Source: Phoronis australis
Lineage: Eukaryota; Phoronida; Phoronidae
DNA length: 32,458 nt
Assembly (NCBI GenBank): GCA_002633005.1
Contig: NMRA01000638.1
Location: forward strand, 1 to 32,458
Direction: 5' to 3'
Shown here: positions 1-9,309 of the stretch, one piece after another
How positions within the stretch are numbered: the stretch's first letter is position 1
Layout: every line of letters starts with the position of its first letter
Notes under the pieces: generated by a model
Seen by the model: only the letters and a program-made list of their open reading frames with translations
Told to the model about the DNA's origin: nothing
Database searches by the model: none
Position numbers and translations under genes: made by a program

Positions 1-805
1 ACTGGCAAACACCCTCACGTTGACATCATTAATGTGTTCCGAGAAACAGTATACCCATAAGCTACAAAACACACAACGTGCCAAGAAATTTATCTAACCA
101 TCGGGAACTTTATTTTGCTGATGTATAGATTACAAATATGGTTTAGTCTAGCGATACACTGAAGTACTAAGTCTGGGCATTAACATAGCCGTGGGTGCAC
201 AACAGGGCTACCTCTTGAATAATTCTGACTACACCAGTGTTGCTATGGAAATAGGTTACTAAAGACCCAACTGCCATTCAAGTTGCACATTCCCTGCCTT
301 GTGAGAGCATAAACCATTATGAAATTCACACCTGGGCCCTGGGTTTCAACTTTTTACTCAGAATTATTTTTATTTTCTATTCTAGTTTTGTTTAAACTTG
401 AGATAATTTTCTTTTATTCTATGTGGCTGCTTATTGATGGCAATTAATGATCCCAGCATTAGAGCTAAGAGTTCGAGTTAGAGATTTTGCTAAAAATACG
501 AGTTTTTACTCAAATTTTAGCTCGAATCTATTGGTCATTAAGTGCTATCTTGATCTCCCAAGAGAGTGGACTAGAAGTGACAAAAACAATTTCGAGTTCG
601 ATTTGGATTGAAAGTTTCACTCTAGAGGTGTATTCCCAAAACATGATCGCATAATTCCTTTTCAGGGTTTTAAATCAATCCATACAAGACTGGGCTGGAA
701 TCTGTTTAGCCCAAAAAGCATTTAAATACTATGTGGAAAATAATAAAACATCTGTATTAAACTGTGTTGAAAAAATGAACCCTTTGAAGTTTCTTATCCA
801 CAAAT
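1..805. repeat. Duplication I, copy A (ends at N 806)
   Basis: This segment is nearly identical to 2232-3181, with scattered substitutions, a 2-bp indel and a 143-bp indel after 210. Homology runs from the left window edge to the base before the single N at 806, so the true left limit is outside the window. Confidence 0.97.
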
Positions 806-806
806 N

Positions 807-2231
807 AGTACACATGCATACTTGTCACTACCCACAGAAGTTAGGAGCATAAAAATACAGTCATAAACACTCAAACATAACCAGTCTAGCAATAGTTTTA
901 TAATGACTGGCATTGCTTTGTCGGCGCCATTCAGCAGTGCCTCTTCTGTCTCTGACTACCATCCTACAGTCGTGCAGAGTATTCAATTATTTCGGAGGGT
1001 GTTTGTTGCTGTGAAATTAGGATTATACACACTCTTTTGTATAGTCAGCAAGATAAAACCTCACCCTTTTTTGAGTTGGCACAGTGATTAAAACTGACCC
1101 ATTTTGGTGAGAGCCTTAATGGAAGAGTCAACTTTTCTGATAACATTATGCAAAGTTATTATTTACAGGGAATTGAATTTCAGCAAAAAGCTATCTGGGT
1201 GGTATTCTTTTTAAAACAACAAACCTCAGTTGCATATGAAACCTTCAGTGGTTTTGGTGCTAAAATGGATCATTTTGTACAGTTCCAACCAAAAAGTAAA
1301 TTTTTTTATGTGGAATTCATTTGGAAATTCACCCTTTCATGGTGACTTTTGCAATTCCCGAGTCACTGGTCAGAGTGTCACATTTGGTCATATGAAATCT
1401 ATGCAAGTCTCCTCTCTCCTGGACCCCGATTGGTCGACTGTTTCATTTTTTCTTTCCACGTTCACATGATGTCAAGTGTTGTAGAGTTTGCAACAATCAT
1501 CTATTAATATCAGTCTAATTGCAAAACAAGATCTCAGAACTGAGGTTCGCTGTAATCAAAGCATTCTGGAGTTAGACATTGTAAGCAAGCGAACTTAAAA
1601 AACCTGCCTCCTGTTCAGTAGCGCTAGGACCTCGCTAAAAAGCAAGACCTTGCGAGATTACGTGAGATATTGCCGTGTATCTTAAATGAGAACACATGAC
1701 TTTGACTAGGTTTTAGCTAGGTCCTAGCGTAGGTCCTAGCGTCTACTGAATGCACACCTGGTTCGTTAAAATAACTACTAGTTGCAAAAACATCTCACAT
1801 TTCAAAATTGGGAGCTCAGGGTACTTCAAAGATTTTAAGCTGGGTCACTAAACCCAACTTGACAGTTTCTTGTGCGTTACTTGGGTTGGATTGTTATCCA
1901 GGCAATAGTCACTCACTGGCAATCCAAAATTTGAGAACAAGTTTTAATGCCTGCTATTCAGTGAAAAATAGGTTCCTGTTATACAGTAGAAAACACTGGT
2001 TCTCAAAGTGGAGATGCCCTGTATGTTACTATTACCATTATGTTTTGGTCAGTGTTTTGAGCAACACGCTAGTGTTTCATTCTTGTGGTTATGATCTACA
2101 TAATACAGCAGTGATTTTAGTCAACATTTCGGTCTTTTCGAACAGTTTTTCAAAATTACAAATTTGACTCTTACTGAGGGGGCCTCCTCGTGGCAAGAGT
2201 TGGGCAGTGTGAAATGCTTCAGAACATTCGC
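807..2231. other. Noncoding spacer between duplication I copies
   Basis: There is no convincing coding sequence; the ORFs here are short and low-complexity. A cluster of related words around 1618-1745 (GCGCTAGGACCTCGC, GCTAGGTCCTAGCGTAGG) forms a small inverted and tandem motif. Confidence 0.6.
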
Positions 2232-3181
2232 ACTGGCAAACACCCTCACGTTGACATCATTAATGTGTTCCGAGAAACAGTATACCCGTAAGCTACAAAA
2301 CACACAACGTGCCAAGAAATTTATCTAACCATCGGGAACTTTATTTTGCTGATGTATAGATTACAAATATGGTTTAGTTTAGCGATACACTGAAGTACTA
2401 AGTCTGGGCATTAACATAGCCGTGGGTGCACAACAGGGCTATCCCTCCTCATTGCAAATCCTTCCCCTGATAGAAACTCATTTCAGTTTTGTTCTTGCCT
2501 AGCTTCCCTGTCCTTGTCCCCTATTCATGCAGTGCTTCCAAGTTGCCTCACATTACAGTCATTGGTTGCCAACAAGTTTAGCAACCTCTTGAATAATTCT
2601 GACTACACCAGTGTTGCTATGGAAATAGGTTACTAAAGACCCAACTGCCATTCAAGTTGCACATTCCCTGCCTTGTGAAAGCATAAACCATTATGAAATT
2701 AACACCTGGGCCCTGGGTTTCAACTTTTTACTCAGAATTATTTTTATTTTCTATTCTAGTTTTGTTTAAACTTGAGATAATTTTCTTTTATTCTATGTGG
2801 CTGCTTATTGATGGCAATTAATGATCCCAGCATTAGAGCTAAGAGTTCGAGTAAGAGATTTTGCTAGAAATACGAGTTTTTACTCAAATTTTAGCTCGAA
2901 TCTATTGGTCATTAAGTGCTATCTTGATCTCCCAAGAGAGTGGACTAGAAGTGACAAAAACAATTTCGAGTTCGATTTGGATTGAAAGTTTCACTCTAGA
3001 GGTGTATTACCAAAACATGATCGCATAATTCCTTTTCAGGGTTTTAAATCAATCCATACAAGACTGGGCTGGAATCTGTTTAGCCCAAAAAGCATTTTTA
3101 AATGCTATGTGGAAAATAATAAAACATCTGTATTAAACTGTGTTGAAAAAATGAACCCTTTGAAGTTTCTTATCCACAAAT
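2232..3181. repeat. Duplication I, copy B
   Basis: This direct copy of 1-805 has 143 extra bases at 2442-2584 between the shared AACAGGGCTA and CCTCTTGAAT. The two copies diverge right after ATCCACAAAT. No gene is seen in either copy. Confidence 0.97.
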
Positions 3182-3989
3182 TGTACCATTTTTCTAGCTG
3201 CTATTAACCCAACCTCTTTTTAGAATCGTCATGTAACAATATAAGATTGGTCTGGTACAAACAATGTTTTTTTTTGGCCAAATTCGTAGCAAAAATCACA
3301 AGCACTCACATGAACATTGGCATTGGATTTAGATACTAGTGTCTGATGTCAATCTTCATGTATCCGCTGGTGATTAGACTCTTGATCTCGTACTGTTCCT
3401 TACTGAGATTACATGTGGTATATTGGCTTCGGTTGAACTGATAGTTTGTTATTGCTCAACACCTGGTGCAATAACTATGGCTTTGAACAATAACAAAGTT
3501 TGAATTCTTCCAAGTCCACTAAAGAACAAGTTGAGACAGGGATATATACAGGGCTTGGAATTTTCCTTTTTGTTTTTACTTCCTCTTCTTCGATTTCCAG
3601 CTTCTTTTTTATAATCATTTTTGGCTAACTTGATTCATGCAAAAACATTTATTTCAGTTTAATTTTACAACACAAAAATATTTCTCTCACACAAGCCTAT
3701 TTGTGAAATGATAGATCACTTGGAAAATTTTCCTCTTATAGTCACTCCAATTCCTGTATATAGTGGTAATTTGTTCAGATCTTAATTTATTCTTTTTCAC
3801 ATAAGACACATTTATAGCAACTTTAAGGGATTTAATTCGAAGGAAATCTGGAAGCTAGAAGACACCATCTGATAAGCGCATTCTGAAATAACAATTGTGC
3901 TTGTACTTTCCAAGATATTCAACTCACATTGTTAGGTATAGGGATAGGGTTCATTCCATCATCCTTGGGCTTTCAGAGTACCCTCCTAA

Positions 3990-4095
3990 AACCATTCCAA
4001 GGGGGTACTCCCACATGTTTATACAAGATACGACACTCAACTGGGTGATTTTTATCAAACAATTTCTCTTCAAAATGGTGCTTGAAAAAATCCCT
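3990..4095 (+). repeat. Dispersed repeat, copy 1
   Basis: GGGGTACTCCCACATG followed by a GGGTGATTTTT...TTTCTCTTCAAAA...TGCTT series is shared with 6243-6345. The pair suggests an old interspersed family without recognisable ends. Confidence 0.45.
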
Positions 4096-4459
4096 ACCAA
4101 AGCAAACGTTTTCCCATTAATACAACGGGTTTGACTATGGAAGTTAAAAACACTGCAAATGGTTTTAGTATGATACTTGTATTTTTAAAACCTTGGACAC
4201 CAGACTCATTTTTGACAACAGGAATGTCTGAGCCGACTTCTTCAAGCTTAATGGGTGAAAAAGACAGCTGTCCAAGAATTACTACAAAAGGATTCAGTTG
4301 TTAGCATTAGCTCTTATAAAAAGATTGTGCATTTAAAACATTAGGCTACAACTTTATTGAAGTCCAAACCTCGGACCACAAACATAATGTTTTTTTAGCC
4401 ACTGTCTAAATGGGTGGAGATTCTTCTAGTACCAGATATGCACAAAACTAAAGGTTGGG

Positions 4460-4610
4460 GCCCATTTGGAACACCTCTTGGGTATTTTTGTACCTACAAA
4501 TTTACCCTTGGAACATCTGGAGCACCTCGGCTATTTTCCTATTTACATGTACAAATTTTTCTTAGAAACACTTCAGGTATTTTCATAGCCGCAAATATCC
4601 TCTCGGAGAT
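4460..4610 (+). repeat. Degenerate short tandem repeat
   Basis: Three imperfect units share the order GGAACACCTC, GGTATTTT and (TA)CAAAT, with spacing of roughly 45-60 bases. Related inverted words (AACACCCGAGGTGTT) occur near 4729. Confidence 0.4.
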
Positions 4611-5241
4611 GAATGTTATCCAAAATATGGCAAGTCACTTGATTTTCAATCTTGACAATAATAGGCTAACTGAAGTCTGCACACATAGAGAGAGCGTTCA
4701 CCTATTAGGTGAAATTTGAGGTTATACGAAAACACCCGAGGTGTTCTGGATGCCCTTGGAAGTTGATGTTTTCAGTGCATGCTCGAACTTTATGGCCAAT
4801 CATTCTCCACTAAGTTTGATAATCACGCAGGTTAATTCACCTCGAATGAGAAGTTTGAGGTCCCGAATACACCCACGGTGATCTGAATGGCTTAGGACAC
4901 AAAAGTTGTGCGGGGTCCCACCTCAAAAAGGGAAATGGGGAAGAAAAAATAGTATGTCAACGAGGTGAGGGGTGTAGCTTGAGAATTTTGGCTACCTGGA
5001 GGGTCAAAAATTGTGTTGTTCTAGGAGGTGAAGACTGTGTAGGCTGCGAAGTGGTGGAAATTGGGTGCCAGCAGTGTCTACTGTAACACTGTACAAAGAC
5101 GGAATGGTGGAAGGGGGGGGGGGTGCGGCAAGGGGGCCATGGCCCTAAAATTCTCCCAGATTACATTTGCAGTTTGGGGGTGCAAATGTCTGACGGGCAA
5201 AATACTCTGCCCTTTCCCCTACCCCCCTCCCCCCTAACTCA

Positions 5242-5292
5242 AAATCCTGGATCATCACCTGCTGTAAGATCTTGCAGCAGGATCCAGGATTT
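5242..5292. repeat. Imperfect palindrome
   Basis: AAATCCTGGATC and CTGCTG on the left pair with CAGCAG and GATCCAGGATTT on the right. A 5-base bulge lies in the left arm and about 9 bases lie at the centre. Confidence 0.7.
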
Positions 5293-5443
5293 CGGGACGT
5301 TTTCAATTCATAAAAAGCGTTCAAAATTGAAACTGAAAAACTGCCAAGTGAAAAGAGTGAAGCCATTGTTAATTCAGATTTATTTTCCTAATAAGTAATA
5401 GATAATTACAGGATTTTGCTTCAGTTATTTGGTAATATCACAA

Positions 5444-5450
5444 TATATAA
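5444..5450 (+). promoter_or_regulatory. Possible TATA box
   Basis: TATATAA followed by ACAG lies about 460 bases upstream of the small gene's ATG. There is no other support for a start site nearby, and AT-rich DNA gives such matches by chance. Confidence 0.12.
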
Positions 5451-5640
5451 ACAGCTACCTCACCAGAGAGTTCCCCCCGACCGCAAACGCGACCCAGTCG
5501 CAAAATAACTTTTTACTCTAGGGACACCTAGCGACCTGATAACATAATACTGGATGTCAGCATGCGCAGAGCAAACTTCCTGGTTAAAAACTGCCAGCTG
5601 ACAGCCAATGAAAACCATCGTTCTAGTACGCTGTACCTGG

Positions 5641-5741
5641 GCCTTCACAAGCAATCCGTGACGTCAGCTTGTGAGGCCCGGGAACCAGGTTTCCTGGTTC
5701 CCGGGCCTCACAAGCTGACGTCACGGATTGCTTGTGAAGGC
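5641..5741. repeat. Perfect inverted repeat, 49-bp arms, 3-nt spacer
   Basis: Arm 5641-5689 is the exact reverse complement of 5693-5741, separated by TTT at 5690-5692. Each arm contains the cAMP-response-element octamer TGACGTCA (5659-5666 and 5716-5723) and a CCCGGG site. The arms do not extend beyond these limits. The structure could extrude a cruciform or fold as an RNA hairpin. It could also be a miniature element or a fold-back cloning or assembly artefact. Confidence 0.97.
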
Positions 5742-5749
5742 TGGATGCA

Positions 5750-5806
5750 ATATGGGGTATTCGGAGAATTCTCCTCGCGGTGTCGCTGCTGTACTAGTGG
5801 TGATTG
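5750..5806 (+). promoter_or_regulatory. Promoter-like block A, upstream of the small gene
   Basis: This block is shared in inverted orientation with 9245-9302. It contains GGGGTATTCGGAGAAT and GTACTAGTGGTGAT. It lies about 100-150 bases before the 5906 ATG, so it would fall in the promoter or leader. It could also be a dispersed repeat. Function is inferred from position only. Confidence 0.35.
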
Positions 5807-5850
5807 AATTGCGCAAGCGTGGCTGTCTGCATGTAAACAACTGGTAAAAG

Positions 5851-5952
5851 ATGGGATTGTTATCAAAATACGTCGTCACGCTAAGCCTTATAACTGCTAA
5901 TTTCCATGGTGCAAGTCTTCGACAGGTGGCCACAAATTCCCAAAAGACCTAA
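5851..5952 (+). other. Upstream ORF overlapping the small gene
   Basis: An ATG at 5851 opens a 33-codon frame (MGLLSKYVVT...) that ends in TAA at 5950-5952. It overlaps the 5906 start in another frame. A minimal ATG-TAA pair sits at 5830-5835. If the leader is transcribed, these would reduce translation from 5906. A hydrophobic N-terminus also allows a short peptide. Confidence 0.35.
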
Positions 5953-6812
5953 AGTTACTGTATTCGTGGACAATTGCGGTCAAAATGGTCAACTAATTGA
6001 CAAAAAGTGTGTGGATGCTGAAGCCCTGTGTGTGCTCTATGACTATGCAGTTCCATTCGGAGACTACACAACATTACTTGGTATGTTTTTAGCAATCAAG
6101 TTTCTATCAACATCGTTTGGTGATGTTATCCCCACCAGTTACCCCACTGAATAACAGGTTTATTGAGTGGAACTAGTGTTTCTTTTAGGAAACTCACCCG
6201 ATGCCGGGTAGGCTAGCAGCACATATTCATATTGTCCTGGGTGGGAGTGCTCCCAAAATAAGAGGTGTATGGTACGTGATGCACAGGAGTCAAGGGTGAT
6301 TTTTTTGCAGCAGTTTCTCTTCAAAACCATGCTGTTTCCAATAAAATTCGCTGGATGTGTGAGTTTCCTTATTTTATCGCTGACTCCACCCCCAGGACTA
6401 CCAGATCAGTTATCGAATCAACATGAATAAGCTTTAATTCAGTAAATGTTGTAACATTGTATTGGAAAAAAAATTGACACCTAGAATGAATTTTACTTGT
6501 TGAGATCACATTTTAAGTGTCATGAAAAATACACATTGTTAAATCACTTTTAGCCTGTTTCACATGTTTTAATTCAGATATTAAATAAGACTTGGGTACA
6601 AATGTTATTAGTTTCTACACATAAACATGAACATGAAACGTCAAGTATGCTTTGTCTTACAAAAGTAGTTTTGTCTTGTCTTTTCCTTTACAAGTTGCTA
6701 ATATTTCTCCGACTATTCTGTTACAGGTGAGCGAAAACAACTGAAACCAACCGCCCGACCATTTATTTTACCTTTGGACAAAGTGAAAAGCAATCCTTCA
6801 GCAATAACCTGA
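5906..6812 (+). CDS. Small two-exon gene of unknown function (86 aa spliced)
   Basis: Exon 1 (5906-6080) starts at an ATG in a strong Kozak context (ttccATGG) and ends CTTG|GTATGT. Exon 2 (6727-6812) follows tctgttacag, completes a Gly codon, and runs open to TGA at 6810-6812. The joined frame is 86 codons. The protein has a basic start (IPKRPK), a hydrophobic VTVFVDN stretch, two more cysteines, a YDYAVPFGDYTTLL segment and a basic, Pro-containing C-terminus. It has no signal peptide or membrane segment. I do not recognise the family. The 3' exon reads naturally only in the phase the donor predicts, which favours a real gene. Unseen upstream coding exons are possible, with the tttcgacag before 5925 as an alternative acceptor. 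A palindrome and a promoter-like block lie upstream. Confidence 0.5.
6243..6345 (+). repeat. Dispersed repeat, copy 2, in the intron of the small gene
   Basis: GGGAGTGCTCCCAAAAT, GGGTGATTTTTTTGCAGCA and TTTCTCTTCAAAACCATGCT match the order of words at 3990-4095. Confidence 0.45.
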
Positions 6813-7208
6813 GAGAATTGAACATAATTCAGAAATTAGCACTTGATATGCCTGATTATGGACTCCGTCGCACTGTTGTTTCTTTCTGTGCTTTTTCAGT
6901 TTGCCATTTGTTTTTAAAAACACTGATAATTGTTTATTCTAGAATCTTGTGCATAGCAGATTCTTATCCAGCTAGCTACAATTGAAAACATACAATAAGA
7001 CAATCGATGCTGTCACTGAATATCATTTCCCCATAATGTGTACCAAATTGAAAAGTTTTTACCAATAGTATAAAGCCTTTCTTCTGAAAGGAAAATTTAA
7101 TGTCACTCAGCTTTTGACTTTCATTTCACTGGGATGTAGTTTCAATGGCCTATAGAAGCGCTTGTAAAAAAGGCCCAGTTTCGAAACGTGGCTTTCTTTC
7201 ATGTAACC
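6813..7208. other. Region after the small gene's stop
   Basis: Likely 3' UTR and flank of the plus-strand gene. No canonical AATAAA was noticed close by. Nothing else is recognised. Confidence 0.35.
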
Positions 7209-7675
7209 TCATTCAGCCTCAATAACATCCACAGTTAGACCCTTGAAGGTAAACACAGCAGCATATCCCTTAAATCGTTTTGAGCCCAAAATCAGACCCT
7301 TGAAGTAGACCAGAGTGTCATCAGATCTTCTTTAGCTTCAGTCCCTCATGTTTCTTCCAGGAAAGGAAATAAGCTATTGTCCACACATGACTCATTGCCT
7401 GTGAAAGGGCACCCTCACCAACAAGGCTTACTTGCGTAGCAGTCAGATATAGTTCATCTGAATACACAGACAGTCCACTGGCACATTGTCTTATGGTAAC
7501 TTAGTACTGCGATTCACATTTCTCCAGGGCCACTGACTTGTACATTGTGCCATGCAGCACTGCTGGTGTGGGGAAGTGCTGTGGGAACAGAACGGAGTAA
7601 CAAAGCTTGTCTATGATACAGCTTGAAGTGGCTTTAAAATGTCACTGAACCTGGAACGACTATTGAAATGTGAAT
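7209..7675 (-). pseudogene. Broken protein-like ORF of unknown family
   Basis: Read on the minus strand, adjacent blocks in shifting frames look like one protein. They are: a block around FSDILKPLQAVS; then IIDKLCYSVLFPQHF to LEKCESQY, ending in an in-frame TAA at 7501-7503; then, in the same frame after the stop, VTIRQCASGLSVYSDEL to SWKKHEGLKLKK; and then, after a +1 shift near 7327, DDTLVYFKGL to VIEAE with a stop at 7209-7211. Two frameshifts and a nonsense codon suggest a pseudogene or an old mobile-element ORF. The alternative is a living gene with undetected introns, since ctgttcccacag near 7563 would make a good acceptor. I do not recognise the family. Confidence 0.35.
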
Positions 7676-8476
7676 AATTAAGTACTCCAGATTGGGTCAA
7701 AAACGTTATCTCTGTTGTTCAAAAATATATGGTGACTGCTCTACAGTTTCACATAAAATTAAATAATTGCTATTTTCAGAAACCAAGGGTGTATATAATA
7801 AGCATTGCATAAAACTGTGTCTTTATTTTTTATTCGTAGCCATAACAATTCTTTAAACGCATCACTTGTCTGCAAAATATACAAGCTTTTTGAGACAACT
7901 TCAAACCTTTGCTAGCCATTTTCAAGCCTTTTTAATTTTGATACTTTCAGCAATTTTAAACTCAGATTACAGGTTCGTGGGTCTGTCAAGAATACTTCTA
8001 GTCTAAGGTTGAGGGAACCATTTCTCAGACTTTTAATTTTTCTTCTAATAGAAGATATGAAGACTTGGGTCATTTAAAAATGATGATTAATCTGTCTGTA
8101 GTTTAAGAGTAATTACAAATCGTAATTCACCATCAAAAATGCAATTTTCACAAAAATGGCAGTCATTTGAATTTATAACAATTATAACTTGCAACATTTC
8201 AAGGCATGTTTTAAGACTATTCAGTCACTGTGAATTCAGAAAATGTAATATATTTTCATGGGTTTACAATTGATACAAGTAGCAAAACAGTTTCAAGAAA
8301 TCAACTTGAAGGGACTTCGTGAAGGTTAAGAATTATCTCACCATGCCGTTTTCCCCAAACATGTATTACCTGTAATTTCCACACATTCAGTTGTACCAAA
8401 TATTACAACCCCAACCCCCCATGCCAATCCCCCGCTAAGGACGTGAATAAGAAAATTAACAAAATGACTTACATAC
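7676..8476. other. AT-rich stretch without recognised features
   Basis: If the weak minus-strand exons are real, this is an intron. Otherwise it is intergenic. I see no domain, RNA gene or repeat here. Confidence 0.4.
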
Positions 8477-8555
8477 CTTTCCTTAAAAATCGCTGTTCCT
8501 TTTCAAAGTCTTTGTTCGTTGCCTCCAATATTGAAAGTAGGCTTTGACAAAAGAT
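8477..8555 (-). CDS. Candidate small internal exon, unknown gene
   Basis: On the minus strand a pyrimidine-rich tract ending ccagtgcag is followed by 79 bases and the donor GGAAAG|GTATGTAAG. One frame is fully open and reads like an amphipathic helix (ILEATNKDFEKEQRFLRK). That frame does not continue from either short ATG frame in the candidate first exon, and other frames stop inside. It could be a coding exon whose partner I missed, a UTR exon, or chance. Confidence 0.25.
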
Positions 8556-9115
8556 CTGCACTGGATGGGAAGATCTTGTTGGTTAGCTGCAGTCAAATGC
8601 TAAAAACCAATTTTTGTCCATTCAGGGACGGTGCAGAAGCGATGCATATCTCCTCTGCACGCAGCGGGTACAAGCCCTCAAACCTAAAAACCAAAGGTTA
8701 CGTGAAAACAGACGTGATAGACTTCCATTTCCGACGTGTAATAGATTTCCAGAAGACATATGATAGGGAGTAAACAAATAGTCTAATGCAATGGATAATT
8801 GTCATGTACCCCGCTTTGCCATTGGGTTTGGATTGTAATCTTAACTCATTAACCTGTATCGAGTTGACAGCATAAACATTCAGCATTGATTGATGTAACT
8901 GTCACTGATAAACTGTAAGAAATCATTCCAAACAATAATAATGCTTTGATGTACGAAAAGATCCCGATTGCCACGTCAAGTATCGTATCATATATCACAA
9001 CAAACAAAGTATACCCGACTGGCGACTGCCTCGAAGTCGGCGGCGAGTACGGCCTCAGTTAACAGGCATCGGTAGAATAAGCATGGAATAATCGTTAAAA
9101 TAAAACAAACCTTAC

Positions 9116-9245
9116 CTTTGTATAAGGTCGTGCTTACTTCCTCGCATAGAAGCACCCTTTTCACGCAATCTCAGATTCAGTTGGCACGGCTGCAAGCCAT
9201 TTCACCATGTATTTAAAGGGCTCACGAAATCGAAGCTGTTAATCT
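9116..9245 (-). other. Candidate noncoding first exon (minus strand)
   Basis: A strong donor, ACAAAG|GTAAGG, ends at 9116 on the minus strand, downstream of block B. The sequence holds short ATG frames only (MVKWLAAV..., stopping after 15 codons, and MRGSKHDLIQ running into the donor). It may be a 5' UTR exon. No protein family is recognised. Confidence 0.25.
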
Positions 9246-9302
9246 ATCACCACTAGTACACGCGCGCCCTCTAGTTATTGTAGATTTTCCGAATAGCCCC
9301 AT
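9245..9302 (-). promoter_or_regulatory. Promoter-like block B, inverted relative to block A
   Basis: On the minus strand this reads GGGGCTATTCGGAAAAT and then GTGTACTAGTGGTGAT, closely matching 5750-5806. It also contains ACTAGAGGGCGC (9264-9275), which fits the last 12 positions of the CTCF core. Candidate minus-strand first-exon sequence follows it. Confidence 0.35.
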
Positions 9303-9309
9303 TGATAGT

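Larger units (their letters stand above)
3182..5440. other. Noncoding region with degenerate repeats
   Basis: No gene is recognised. It contains a dispersed repeat segment (3990-4095), a degenerate tandem block (4460-4610), a G-run at 5113-5122 and an imperfect palindrome (5242-5292). Confidence 0.55.

Noticed and set aside
585-620. TTCGAGTTCGATTTGG resembling a tRNA T-arm
   Set aside because: No matching acceptor, D or anticodon arms around it.
1808-2167. 119-codon plus-strand ORF
   Set aside because: AT-rich, no domain, no splice context or homologous pattern.
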